DNA from: a bacterium
Lineage (GTDB): Bacteria > Bdellovibrionota > Bdellovibrionia > Bdellovibrionales > Bdellovibrionaceae
Reading direction: 5' to 3'
Length of the DNA stretch: 64,000 nucleotides
Assembly: GCA_019752925.1 (NCBI GenBank)
Contig: JAIELP010000004.1
Span: 372,001 to 436,000 of the forward strand
A program made the position numbers and the translations under genes. The notes beneath the pieces were generated by a model. It was not told where the DNA came from and did no database searches. It saw only the letters and a program-made list of their open reading frames with translations. This document shows positions 15,191 to 24,053 of this stretch, piece after piece. Position 1 is the first letter of the stretch, and each line of letters begins with the position of its first letter.

Positions 15191-16564
15191 TTAAATAACT
15201 TTTCCGGGATTCATAATTTGATCGGGATCAAATACTTTTTTAATGCCTCTCATGAGCTCGATTTCACTTTCTGAGCGCGTGTAGCTTAAGAATGATTTTT
15301 TTGTAAGTCCTACGCCATGTTCAGCAGAGATGCTTCCGGTTTGTTTTTTTACTGCTTTAAATACAAGTTCATCAACTTTGCGGCATTCAGCTACAAAATC
15401 TTCTTTTTTCATACCTTCAGGGCGTAAAATATTAATATGTAAATTACCGTCACCTATATGACCGAACCACACAACTTCCCAGAGCGGATAGGCTTGTGAA
15501 AGAACTAAGTCTAAGTCATTCATAAAATCAGGAACTTTTGAAATTGAAACGGCCACATCGTTTTTATACGGAGAGTGGGCCGATAGAGCCTCACTGATGT
15601 CTTCGCGGTAACGCCAGAACGTTTTAGCCTGAACTTCCGATTGCGAAATTACGCCGTCAATAATCCAGCCTTGTTCCATGCAACTTTCAAAAACCGACAT
15701 AATTTGTTCTTCAGCTTTTTCAGTTGGGCATTCGACTTCGCAAACCACGTAAAAATCAGTAACGGTTTCTACAGGGCGAGGTAAGCCGGTGGAATGTAAA
15801 ACGTGTTTTAGAGCTTTTTCTGAAAACATTTCGTAAGCTTGTAAATGGCATTTGTTTTTAAATTCAGAAAATACTTTCATAACGCTTGAAAGTTGATCTA
15901 AAGCAAAAACTAAAACTTTAAGTTCAGGTGGTTTTGGAGCTAGTTTAATTGTGGCTTTAGTAATGAAGCCCAAAATGCCTTCGCTTCCGATAAATAAATG
16001 ACGTAAATCTAAACCTGTAGCGTTTTTAACGAGTCCGTTGTTTAAATGCAGAACTTCTCCTGCGCCAGTTACGACCTCAAGGCCAATAACCCAGTCACGT
16101 GTTAAGCCATAACGTACAACTTTAATTCCACCGGCATTGGTCGCGATATTTCCACCCATTTGGGATGAACCTCGGGCTGCAAAGTCTACCGGATAGTAAA
16201 GATTTTTTGTTTTTGCAAACTCTTGAAGACTTTCGGTAACAACACCGGGCTCAATTTCAACTGTAGAATCTGTTTCGTTAAAATTTAGAACATGATTCAT
16301 TTTTTCAAACGATACAATAACTTCACCGTTTAATGCGCATGCGGCACCGCTAAGGCCTGTGCGTCCACCTGATGGAACCAGTGCAACTTTATTTTGGCGG
16401 GCCCATTTTACGATTTTGACTACATCTTCAGTTGATTCAGGAAATACAATGGCTGAGGCTTTAATATCAAAATAAGTTGTCCAGTCTTTGCCGTAATACT
16501 GAAGAGAATCGTTATCGGTTTTGATTTGGTTTGGCTTTAAATTCAAAGAAGAAATTTGTTGCAT
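15191..16564 (-). CDS. FAD-linked D-2-hydroxyacid dehydrogenase (GlcD/D-2-hydroxyglutarate dehydrogenase type)
   Basis: A VAO-family flavoenzyme with an N-terminal FAD-binding domain (VPSGGRTGLSGAA; ARGSSQMGGNIATNAGG) and a FAD-oxidase C domain (HIGDGNLHINIL; SAEHGVGLTKK; FDPDQIMNPGKV). Such proteins oxidise glycolate, D-lactate or D-2-hydroxyglutarate and pass electrons to flavoprotein or quinone. The ATG at 16564 is preferred over GTG at 16570 because AAGG lies 8 bases before it. Convergence with serA favours the D-2-hydroxyglutarate substrate; this is inference. Confidence 0.88.
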   Translation of the reverse strand: MQQISSLNLKPNQIKTDNDSLQYYGKDWTTYFDIKASAIVFPESTEDVVKIVKWARQNKVALVPSGGRTGLSGAACALNGEVIVSFEKMNHVLNFNETDSTVEIEPGVVTESLQEFAKTKNLYYPVDFAARGSSQMGGNIATNAGGIKVVRYGLTRDWVIGLEVVTGAGEVLHLNNGLVKNATGLDLRHLFIGSEGILGFITKATIKLAPKPPELKVLVFALDQLSSVMKVFSEFKNKCHLQAYEMFSEKALKHVLHSTGLPRPVETVTDFYVVCEVECPTEKAEEQIMSVFESCMEQGWIIDGVISQSEVQAKTFWRYREDISEALSAHSPYKNDVAVSISKVPDFMNDLDLVLSQAYPLWEVVWFGHIGDGNLHINILRPEGMKKEDFVAECRKVDELVFKAVKKQTGSISAEHGVGLTKKSFLSYTRSESEIELMRGIKKVFDPDQIMNPGKVI

Positions 16565-16584
16565 ATTCACATCCTTATGAATAG

Positions 16585-16767
16585 TTAGCGCAGGGTTCTA
16601 ATTTTTAAAAATGAATAAGCCGGGCAAAGTCCCCAGCCTGATGTTACAAGCAAATAAAGTCCTAATGGCCAAAACCAGATTGGTCCGCCCGCTACAGCAT
16701 AGCTGAGAACCAATACCGATATTAGAAAGCGTAGGGTGCGATCCCAGATGGCCAGATTACAAAGCAT
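16585..16767 (-). CDS. DUF2892 (YgaP-like) small membrane protein
   Basis: A 60-residue protein with the DUF2892 pattern: NLAIWDRTLRFLISVLVL, a second membrane helix and a closing GLCPAYSFLKI. Members are two-helix inner-membrane proteins, often fused or linked to rhodanese and thiol genes. It starts one base after the grxD stop, so it is translationally linked to the glutaredoxin. Confidence 0.85.
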   Translation of the reverse strand: MLCNLAIWDRTLRFLISVLVLSYAVAGGPIWFWPLGLYLLVTSGWGLCPAYSFLKIRTLR

Positions 16768-16768
16768 T

Positions 16769-17077
16769 TTAGTTTTTAATTAAAGTTTGTAATTCGCCGG
16801 CTTGATACATTTCCATCATGATATCGCTGCCGCCAACTAATTTTTTGTTGATGTATAACTGGGGGATTGTTGGCCAGTTACCATACTCTTTGATACCTTG
16901 ACGGATCTCTTCGTCATCAAGAACGTTTACGTCTTTAAATTCAACACCGATGTCCTGTAGGATAGCTGTTGCGCGTGCTGAAAAGCCGCACATTGGGAAC
17001 TGTTGAGTACCTTTCATGAAAAGTACAATTTTGTTTTCATTTAATAAAGATTCGATTTTAGTTTTTACGTCTGACAT
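16769..17077 (-). CDS. grxD: Monothiol glutaredoxin Grx4
   Basis: A 102-residue CGFS-type glutaredoxin: active site PMCGFSARA, TIPQLY cis-proline loop and GGSDIMMEM glutathione-binding segment. Grx4 proteins carry a glutathione-coordinated [2Fe-2S] cluster and pair with BolA in iron-sulfur delivery and iron sensing. AAGGAG precedes the ATG. The gene lies 17 bases behind bolA in the same unit. Confidence 0.96.
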   Translation of the reverse strand: MSDVKTKIESLLNENKIVLFMKGTQQFPMCGFSARATAILQDIGVEFKDVNVLDDEEIRQGIKEYGNWPTIPQLYINKKLVGGSDIMMEMYQAGELQTLIKN

Positions 17078-17094
17078 AAGTAACTCCTTAAAAA

Positions 17095-17334
17095 TTATTT
17101 AATGCTCGTTTTAATAGATAAAGCGTGAACTTCGCCGGTTTTAAGTTCCGCTGCAAAAGCCTTCATAACATGCTGATGTTGTTCAATACGCGAAAGCCCT
17201 TTGAATACCGAGCTGGCTACGGCCACTTCCCAGTGGTCCGAAGTTCCCGTTAAATCGAAAACTTGTATATCTTTGGCTGCGTCTGCATCGGGGTAGGCCT
17301 CGATAAGGCGTTGTTTCATTTCTTCAATTTTCAT
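17095..17334 (-). CDS. BolA/IbaG family protein
   Basis: The 79-residue product starts at the internal ATG (MKIEEMKQRLIEAYPDAD), where family homology begins; the longer frame to 17385 adds 17 non-conserved residues. It shows the BolA fold with FDLTGTSDHWEVAVAS and the conserved RIEQHQHVMKAF helix (His ligand candidate). It lacks the N-terminal extension of E. coli BolA and is more like IbaG or the BolA2/Fra2 type. Its pairing with Grx4 next door is the classic partner arrangement. Confidence 0.9.
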   Translation of the reverse strand: MKIEEMKQRLIEAYPDADAAKDIQVFDLTGTSDHWEVAVASSVFKGLSRIEQHQHVMKAFAAELKTGEVHALSIKTSIK

Positions 17335-17387
17335 AGTATTGTAGTAGCAAAATTCCGGTTTTTGAGCAACTCTTGTAAAGGTCAATT

Positions 17388-19130
17388 ATGTGGTTTTTAG
17401 CTTATTTTTTACTTCATTTAATCGTTTATGCGCTAATTCGCGCACAATTCTTGATTTGGAACTGGGCTTCTTTAAAATCTTTGACCACATCTGATATTTT
17501 TTGGGCTTTTTTAAATGGAATGCACTTTGACCTTTCAGCTATGGCACTGACTGTGGGCCTTTGCTTTTTGGGGCTGATTTGGTTGAGTTCGTACCCTAAT
17601 TTGAGGAAAATCTGGCTGTGGGCGTTTATTGTTTTTAACTTCTTACTGTATCTGGTTAATTGCGTCGACAGTGAGTTGTTTAACTTTACTGCAAAAAGAT
17701 TTTCGAAATCGGCATTTTTGCTAGTGGGTGAGGGCGGCGTATCTAACTTAGTTATTCCTTACTTGCCTTTGGCATTCAGCACTTTAATAATTTTAGTGGT
17801 GTATTTGTTTGTGGCGTTCAAACTGGCTGGAGCCTACAACTACACATTAAATCTAACTAAAAAATCCTCTCTGACATTTGTGGTTTTAGCATTATCGGTT
17901 GTGGCTTCACGTGGTGGTCTTCAAACTAAACCTATAACTTTTGTTGACGCAAAATTGTTTGCTAATTCACATGCCAATAATCTTGTATTGAACTCGAGCT
18001 TTACAATTATCAAAAGTTTTTCAAAAGTTTCGCTTCAAAGAATTCATCACTTCAGCCGCGATGAAATGCTGAGCTTGCTGAACAAACAGGATTTGCCGGC
18101 GCGTGAAGTACGAGCCGATAAACCTAATATTATCATTATAATTTTAGAGAGCTTTTCTAAAGAATACTTGGTGCTACAAAATCCGGAAGCAACTCCTTAT
18201 TTAAATAGTCTTATAAAAAAATCAGTCAGTTTTGATCATGCCTATGCTAATGGGCGTAGATCAATTGAGGGTGTTGCTGCGATTTTATCAGGAATTCCGG
18301 CCTTGATGGAAGAGCCTTTCATCAGTTCGGAATTTTCAGCCAATCAGGTCATCGGGCTTGGTTCTATTTTAAGAGCCGCAGAAAATTATCACACCAGCTT
18401 TTTTCACAGTGCAGCTACGGGTAGCATGCACTTCAACAGCTTTGCCAGTAGCGTAGGTATTGCGGATTATTATGGGCTGGAGTCTTATCCTTCTAGCGAA
18501 GATCATGATGGTGTATGGGGAATATTTGATGAGCCTTTTTTAGATTGGTCCTGCAAAAAAATGTCGGGCTTTCAAAAGCCGTTTTTTGCATCGGTCTTTA
18601 CTATGACTTCACACCAGCCATATACATTACCTGAGCAGTATAAAGACAGATTTAAAGATGACAGGCATGCTATTTTAAAAACGGTGCAGTATACAGATTA
18701 CGCCTTAGAAAAATTTATGAAATGTGCCTCTGAGCAGGACTGGTACAAGAATACTATTTTTGTATTTTTGGCGGATCACACAGGACCTGCTCTTGATGTA
18801 AATCAGAGTTTTAAAAGTTATTTTGAAATTCCGATGGTATTTTACAGTCCCAACGAGAAGCTATTTAAAAACATGAATCCGCACCAGTACGCCCAGCAGA
18901 TCGACGTATTGCCGACCTTGCTGGATATCCTGCAAATTGAATATAAAAACAAAAATTACCTTTCACGCAGTTTATTGCGTGACGGGCCCGGTAAGTTTGT
19001 AACTCTGTATTCTGACGGCGTTTATGAGCTTGTGGGTGATGTAAAAGATAAAGACCGTCAGCTTAAAGCTGTTCAGCAGTACTTCAGCGAAGGTTTGTAC
19101 GACAATCGCCTTTACTATCCAGCAAAATAG
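17388..19130 (+). CDS. LTA synthase/phosphoglycerol transferase-type membrane sulfatase-fold enzyme
   Basis: Five N-terminal membrane helices (residues ~1-185) are followed by an extracytoplasmic alkaline-phosphatase-superfamily domain: KPNIIIIILESFSKEYL (metal Glu), ANGRRSIEGVAAILSGIPAL (probable Ser nucleophile), TMTSHQPY and LADHTGPALD (metal Asp/His). Members transfer phosphoglycerol or phosphoethanolamine to envelope glycans or lipids. The Ser where LtaS has Thr is known in the wider family as far as I recall. Likely location is the inner membrane with a periplasmic catalytic domain. AAAGG precedes the ATG; the gene diverges from bolA. Confidence 0.87.
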   Translation: MWFLAYFLLHLIVYALIRAQFLIWNWASLKSLTTSDIFWAFLNGMHFDLSAMALTVGLCFLGLIWLSSYPNLRKIWLWAFIVFNFLLYLVNCVDSELFNFTAKRFSKSAFLLVGEGGVSNLVIPYLPLAFSTLIILVVYLFVAFKLAGAYNYTLNLTKKSSLTFVVLALSVVASRGGLQTKPITFVDAKLFANSHANNLVLNSSFTIIKSFSKVSLQRIHHFSRDEMLSLLNKQDLPAREVRADKPNIIIIILESFSKEYLVLQNPEATPYLNSLIKKSVSFDHAYANGRRSIEGVAAILSGIPALMEEPFISSEFSANQVIGLGSILRAAENYHTSFFHSAATGSMHFNSFASSVGIADYYGLESYPSSEDHDGVWGIFDEPFLDWSCKKMSGFQKPFFASVFTMTSHQPYTLPEQYKDRFKDDRHAILKTVQYTDYALEKFMKCASEQDWYKNTIFVFLADHTGPALDVNQSFKSYFEIPMVFYSPNEKLFKNMNPHQYAQQIDVLPTLLDILQIEYKNKNYLSRSLLRDGPGKFVTLYSDGVYELVGDVKDKDRQLKAVQQYFSEGLYDNRLYYPAK

Positions 19131-19145
19131 GCTTAAATAAAATCT

Positions 19146-19457
19146 ATGTCAGATATTTACTTTACACCAGCCAGCGAGGCCCACAAAAAGCGTGAAAAAG
19201 AAAAGGCCCGAGCTTTACGCCAAGGCGTGTGGTGGAAGCAGGTTTTAGGAAAAGGTATTTGCTACCACTGTGAACAAAAATTTAAAGCGGAAGAACTTAC
19301 AATGGATCATTTAATACCTATCGCTCGTGGCGGAAAATCCGACAAAAAAAACTGTGTTCCGAGCTGTAAAGACTGCAATACTAAAAAAGGTTACAAAACC
19401 CGTGCAGAAATGGCTTTAGACGAGCTTAAGCCTTCTTCTGATTCTGATACTGAATAG
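19146..19457 (+). CDS. HNH endonuclease domain protein
   Basis: The 103-residue protein has the HNH/McrA fold: CYHCEQKF, then LTMDHLIPIARGGKSDKKN, then CVPSCKDCNTKKG. Two CxxC pairs would bind structural zinc and DHLIP carries the catalytic His. Short free-standing HNH proteins of this kind are widespread, with unclear cellular role. No repeats or integrase mark a mobile element here. The 3' end overlaps the convergent DMT transporter by 32 bases. Confidence 0.9.
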   Translation: MSDIYFTPASEAHKKREKEKARALRQGVWWKQVLGKGICYHCEQKFKAEELTMDHLIPIARGGKSDKKNCVPSCKDCNTKKGYKTRAEMALDELKPSSDSDTE

Positions 19458-20334
19458 CAATAGAAGCGAGTGTAAGCACTAAAGCACCGGCTATTTGCAC
19501 AGCTTGCAGCGCTTTACCTAAAAATATCCAATTGATCACAACAGCACTGAGCGGAAAAAATAATTCAGCTATGGCGCCCACATGCGCCGATACGCGCTTT
19601 AAACCATGGTAGTAAAGATACATTCCTAGTAAGCCTGAAATTAAAACCATAGCAATAACTTTTAAGTACACATCGCCGTTGATTGATGAATTAGGTAGAG
19701 CCTGAGTGTTGATGCAATAAAGTAAAAGAAACAAAAAGCCCATACTGAAGCGGCCGGTCAGGATTTCATTTTCATTAAATCCTGAAGAACTCAGTTTTTT
19801 CCCGAACACAGTTGATGAGCCCCAACCCACAACGGCGAGCAGTGTAAGAGAGTAACCTAGTGCAACGGGCTGGTTAGGTATATCTTCTGTTGAAAACAGG
19901 GGCGCAATGTCCGGATAAGAAATCATAAATCCACCTATCAGGGCAACGACAGCGAATAAATAAAAACTTTTTTTGATATGTTCTTTTAAAATAAAAGAAG
20001 AAAGTGCAATAACAACTAATGGCTGCAACTTCTGCAATAAAATAACCAATGAAGGATTAAGCAGATAAAAAGCTTTAGTAAAAGCCAAGGTGCTGACTGC
20101 GGAGCCAATGACGCCGATAATTATAAACGCATAAGTTGTTGGCCTATCGAGTTTATTATAAAGTTCACGAAAATTTATTTTTCCGATAAGTATTAAAGTG
20201 CCAAAAATTGCAAACAGTACAACGTGTTCCAGCAGAACCAAGGTTGAGGCTTGAACCGAGCCTAACAACGGATAACGAATAAGAGTATCGATGGACCACA
20301 TCAGAGTGCCTAGAATAATGAATAAAAAACCCAC
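19426..20334 (-). CDS. DMT superfamily (EamA) transporter
   Basis: Ten hydrophobic helices in two EamA halves, about 300 residues, with typical motifs (PSLVILLQKLQPLVVIALSS; GAIAELFFPLSAVVINWIFL). It is probably an inner-membrane metabolite exporter; the substrate cannot be predicted. The start is GTG at 20334, supported by AAGGGGA 6 bases upstream. Confidence 0.9.
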   Translation of the reverse strand: MGFLFIILGTLMWSIDTLIRYPLLGSVQASTLVLLEHVVLFAIFGTLILIGKINFRELYNKLDRPTTYAFIIIGVIGSAVSTLAFTKAFYLLNPSLVILLQKLQPLVVIALSSFILKEHIKKSFYLFAVVALIGGFMISYPDIAPLFSTEDIPNQPVALGYSLTLLAVVGWGSSTVFGKKLSSSGFNENEILTGRFSMGFLFLLLYCINTQALPNSSINGDVYLKVIAMVLISGLLGMYLYYHGLKRVSAHVGAIAELFFPLSAVVINWIFLGKALQAVQIAGALVLTLASIAIQYQNQKKA

Positions 20335-20432
20335 AATTTCCCCTTACTGATAGGCGTTGTAGTACAAAGCTATAACATTGTAAATAGCCCTGATTTAACT
20401 TAGTATTTGTAAGCCCAACAACAGGAGAAATT

Positions 20433-20936
20433 ATGAATAAAAAATTCGTAGAACAATATATTAAAATGCTTAACAATTTAGACGGTCTTTTAGTTAAAGC
20501 AGCAGCGCATGCTGATGCTAACAAATTTGATGTAAACAACTTTGTGACGGACAGATTGGCTGTTGATATGTTGCCATTTGCTCGCCAAATTCAGATTGCA
20601 TGTGATACTGCTAAATTAGCGGTTGCAAGCTTTAGTTTTTCAGAGGCTCCTAAATTTGAAGACAATGAAAAAACAATCGCTGAATTGCGCGAAAGAATCA
20701 AAAAGACTTTAGACTTTTTAAAATCAAAAGTAGAAGCCGACTTTTCTAAGTTTAAAGATGCGAAGTATGCACCTTTTTGGGCCAATGGAATGTGGTTGGA
20801 TGGTGAATCATATTTTTATGAGCACGCTATGCCTAACTTTTACTTCCATGTACAAACCGCCTATGCAATTTTAAGAACTCGCGGTGTAAATGTAGGAAAA
20901 GCCGATTACATCGGAGCTTTAAACTTTCAAAAGTAA
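20433..20936 (+). CDS. DUF1993 family protein
   Basis: The 167-residue cytosolic protein matches DUF1993: MLNNLDGLLVKAAAHADANK, a central RLAVDMLPFARQIQIACDTA helix and HAMPNFYFHVQTAYAILRTR near the C-terminus. The fold is a DinB-like four-helix bundle in known relatives; function is unknown. CAGGAG precedes the ATG. Both flanking genes are separate units. Confidence 0.88.
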   Translation: MNKKFVEQYIKMLNNLDGLLVKAAAHADANKFDVNNFVTDRLAVDMLPFARQIQIACDTAKLAVASFSFSEAPKFEDNEKTIAELRERIKKTLDFLKSKVEADFSKFKDAKYAPFWANGMWLDGESYFYEHAMPNFYFHVQTAYAILRTRGVNVGKADYIGALNFQK

Positions 20937-21168
20937 TAAAAATTAGCCTCATTTAAAAGCTAATCAGTCTAAAAAATATTAAAAAGTAAGCATTACAACG
21001 CTTTAACGCGTCGCGGATGCGTGGAGGGCTTGATTTTAAGTCCTCTTTACCCCTTGAATGAAAAGGTAAATAACTGAAATTGACCTTCAGATACATGCTT
21101 TTTTCGCTAAAAAATGTGAGAAAAACATCATTTTTTGAAGGTTTTTTTGACCTAAAAAGGGGTTTTAA
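20937..21168. other. Leader region upstream of topoisomerase VI with hairpins
   Basis: There is no gene in these 232 bases. GAGGGCTT (21024-21031) pairs with AAGTCCTC (21038-21045), eight pairs with one G-T. An ACGC/GCGT pair lies just upstream. Closer to the topoisomerase start, AAAAAATG and CATTTTTT form a further AT-rich inverted repeat. These may be a terminator, a leader or a small RNA; I cannot distinguish them. Confidence 0.35.
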
Positions 21169-22884
21169 GTGAGCAAAATCACCAAAAGTAGTACCGCAGA
21201 GTATTTTGCAAAGAATCTACAGCAGGTGGGGTTTTCTTCTCCATTAAAAGCTGTTTTAACAACTTTAAAAGAAGCTGTAGATAATTCTCTAGATGCATGT
21301 GAACAGCATGAAATATTACCTGAACTTGAGGTTGAAGTAACTAAGGTTGGCGTAGGTTCTACAAAAAATACAGATTTAATTAAAATTGTAGTTGAAGATA
21401 ATGGTCCCGGGATTGAAGCCGATGATCTGGCTAAAGTTTTCGGTGAATACTTAGCATCTTCTAAGTTTGGCCGTGGGCAATGTTCTCGCGGACAACAAGG
21501 TATTGGTATTTCGGCAGCAACAACTTGGGCACAGATGACTAATGCTAAAGGTGTGCAGGTTATATCGAAAACCAAAGGTATGCGTAAAGCTATATCGGCG
21601 CAAGTTGACGTAGATATCAAAACTAATACCGGTATTTTACGTAATAAAGAAATGATCGACTGGAAAAATAAAAGCAACGGAGTACGCGTTGAATTTTTAA
21701 TGGATGGTCGTATTCAATTAAACGGTGACGGTGGTTTGTTAACATATATTGAGGGGACTGTTTTATTAAATCCTCACGTAACTGTTAAGTATAAATTAGC
21801 AGATGCGGACTGGGTAAAAACGGAACGCGTAAGTAACGTAACTCCTGAAATTCCGGAAGCTACTTTACCGCATCCACATACATTTAAATTAGGTGAGTTC
21901 ATCACTCACTCTCATTTATATGGTAAAATTTCTTTATCTAAATTTTTAAAAACAGGTTTTTCCCGTATTTCAGATCAATCTATTAAAGATTTTATCAAAG
22001 CTGGAATGCCAAAAGCTTTGGCTGATAAAACTTTAACTTCAATGAGCGAAGAAGACTTCAAAAAAGTTTTCCAAGCCATTCAGGCTACACAGCTAATGGC
22101 TCCTTCTACAAAATCAGTTTTAACTGTAGGTGAAGAAGCTCTTTCTAAATCGATTAATCGTTTAGGTCAGGTCGATTTCTTCTCAGTTATGACAAGAAAG
22201 CCGACTATTTGTGACTTTAAACCTGTGGTGGTAGAAGTTGCTTTGGCGCGTTTTGTAAATCGTGGTGCTGAAGATCAGCCAGTTCAATTATTACGTTTTG
22301 CCAATCGTGTTCCATTGCAATTTGATAAATCAGGTTGTGCAATTACTTGGGCTATTGAAAGCGTAAACTGGAAATCATACGGTTTGGCTCAACCTAAGGA
22401 TTCATTACCACTGGGTTCTTATGTATTCGCGGTTTCGGTTGTATCGCCATTTATTAAATTTAAAAATGCATCAAAAGAAACAATCGATGCTTCCGATGAA
22501 TTAGTTGAAGAAATCCGTCGTGCCTTAATGCAAGCCGGACAAAAACTTTCACGTCATATTAAACATGAAATGAAAGAGGCTGATTTAGAAAGAAAATTAG
22601 CTCACATTGAGCAATTCGGTCCGATTTTAGTAGAAAAACTGGTTTTAATTGCTGAAGCCAATGATTCACGCCGTAAAAAAGCCGAAGATGGTCTTAAGAA
22701 AATTTTAGGTCGTGATTCTGAAGCTGCGATGAGTGATTTAGAAGATGCTCAATCAAAACTGGCAGAGCAAAAGAAAAAGCAGGCTAAGATTACCGGCGAA
22801 GAGGGCGAAGAAGTTGTAGAAACTTCTGAAGACACGGCTGAAGAACAGTCTAAAAAAACTGAAACTAAGAAAACTAAAAAGTAG
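21169..22884 (+). CDS. top6B: DNA topoisomerase VI subunit B
   Basis: GHKL ATPase subunit of a type IIB topoisomerase. N-terminal residues read STAEYFAKNLQQVGFSSP, with N-box LKEAVDNSLDACEQ, G1 box VEDNGPGI, a conserved EYLASSKFG turn and G2 box RGQQGIGISAA. An H2TH segment and transducer domain (KPVVVEVALARFVNRG, LLRFANRVPL) follow. The acidic/Lys-rich C-terminal tail of ~50 residues is extra. The start is GTG with AAGGGG 6 bases upstream. Subunit A follows by 6 bases. This enzyme is typical of archaea and plants and rare in bacteria. Confidence 0.95.
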   Translation: MSKITKSSTAEYFAKNLQQVGFSSPLKAVLTTLKEAVDNSLDACEQHEILPELEVEVTKVGVGSTKNTDLIKIVVEDNGPGIEADDLAKVFGEYLASSKFGRGQCSRGQQGIGISAATTWAQMTNAKGVQVISKTKGMRKAISAQVDVDIKTNTGILRNKEMIDWKNKSNGVRVEFLMDGRIQLNGDGGLLTYIEGTVLLNPHVTVKYKLADADWVKTERVSNVTPEIPEATLPHPHTFKLGEFITHSHLYGKISLSKFLKTGFSRISDQSIKDFIKAGMPKALADKTLTSMSEEDFKKVFQAIQATQLMAPSTKSVLTVGEEALSKSINRLGQVDFFSVMTRKPTICDFKPVVVEVALARFVNRGAEDQPVQLLRFANRVPLQFDKSGCAITWAIESVNWKSYGLAQPKDSLPLGSYVFAVSVVSPFIKFKNASKETIDASDELVEEIRRALMQAGQKLSRHIKHEMKEADLERKLAHIEQFGPILVEKLVLIAEANDSRRKKAEDGLKKILGRDSEAAMSDLEDAQSKLAEQKKKQAKITGEEGEEVVETSEDTAEEQSKKTETKKTKK

Positions 22885-22890
22885 GTAAGC

Positions 22891-24051
22891 ATGGCCTTAT
22901 TAAAAGTACGTGAACTTAATTTAAATATACCAAAAGAAGCAAAAGCTTTAGCTGAAAGAATGCTGAAGGATCTTGAGAGCTCAAGACGTCCATATTTAGA
23001 AGCGGTTAAAACTTCTTTAGACAATTCAGAATATAATTCAAAAGTGGGTTTCTTAACTCCAGGTGATAAAGTTGTAAGAACCGAATTAAACGTATCATCA
23101 GTTCAGAAATTAGCCCGCGTTGTATTTATGTTAGAAATTCTTCTGCGCAATTTAGATATCGGCGCAGTCAATACGAAGCGTGAATTGTACTATATCTGTA
23201 AAGGTTTAATTAAAGGTAACGCCCGTTATAAACCTTTAGATTTTGAAGACCAAACTGAATCGGACAGTATTATCGATTTTATTGGTGATATGCTTGAAGC
23301 TTACCGTGAAGAATTAAACTGTTACGCCAATGACCGCGGCGGACAAACTTACTCGCAACAATTAGTTGTGACGGAAGCTTTACCTGATGGCGACAAAGCT
23401 ACAGTTGATTTATCAACTCTGGGTACGTCTCCGTTTCAGCCTAAGAACAGACCTCAGTCTTTAAAACTTAAAGCTAAAAAGAAAATTGATTTCTGCTTGG
23501 TGGTTGAGTCGGAAGGTACGGCGGGTACCCTGCAATCTATGGGTTTCACTAAGCGTAACAACTGTATTTTAATGGGTGCTCAAGGTGTTCCATCAAACGG
23601 TGTGCGTGGTTGGTGTAAATTGATTGAAAACCAATTAGACGTTCCAATGTATTTCTTCGGAGATCTGGATGCGTACACCATTCAAAATATCTTCAGAACT
23701 TTAAAAGCCGGTTCGGCCGCTTCGTTAATTCGTAACAGTGATTTCAGTGCGCCTAATGTAAGATTCTTGGGAGTTTTACCTGGCGACGTAAAGAAGTATG
23801 ATCTTCACACTTATAAAGTAAAAGAAAATGACGTAGCTGATGCAAGATCATTGAAAAAAGCTAAAGATGCTTTAGAAAACGACCCATTCTTTAAAGATAA
23901 AAAGAATAAAGATTTATCTGATATTTTAAGATGGCTTATTAAAGAAAAAGTACGTTGTGAGCAGCAAAGTTACTTCATGGTTGATCCTAAAGATCCAATC
24001 AAAACAGAAAAAATCATTTTAGAAAAAATTAAAAAGGGCGATTACGTTTAA
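22891..24051 (+). CDS. top6A: DNA topoisomerase VI subunit A (Spo11-like)
   Basis: Catalytic DNA-cleaving subunit. The winged-helix domain carries NTKRELYYICKG with the active-site Tyr (Y100 or Y101), matching the Spo11 TKRD-YY motif. The Toprim domain has Glu206 (LVVESEGT) and the DxD pair D258/D260 (FFGDLDAY) for metal. GAQGVPSNGVRG corresponds to the archaeal GKGYPD loop. Length (386) is normal for the family. Together with Top6B it would form an A2B2 enzyme that passes one duplex through another with 2-base overhang breaks. All key residues are present, so it should be active. Confidence 0.95.
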   Translation: MALLKVRELNLNIPKEAKALAERMLKDLESSRRPYLEAVKTSLDNSEYNSKVGFLTPGDKVVRTELNVSSVQKLARVVFMLEILLRNLDIGAVNTKRELYYICKGLIKGNARYKPLDFEDQTESDSIIDFIGDMLEAYREELNCYANDRGGQTYSQQLVVTEALPDGDKATVDLSTLGTSPFQPKNRPQSLKLKAKKKIDFCLVVESEGTAGTLQSMGFTKRNNCILMGAQGVPSNGVRGWCKLIENQLDVPMYFFGDLDAYTIQNIFRTLKAGSAASLIRNSDFSAPNVRFLGVLPGDVKKYDLHTYKVKENDVADARSLKKAKDALENDPFFKDKKNKDLSDILRWLIKEKVRCEQQSYFMVDPKDPIKTEKIILEKIKKGDYV

Positions 24052-24053
24052 TT

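Noticed and set aside
19146..19457. HNH gene as a sign of a mobile intron or homing element
   Set aside because: No intron, inverted repeats, target duplication or interrupted host gene is seen around it.
21165..21677. Minus-strand frame of 170 codons antisense to top6B
   Set aside because: It covers the GHKL motifs of the real gene on the other strand and shows no protein family features.
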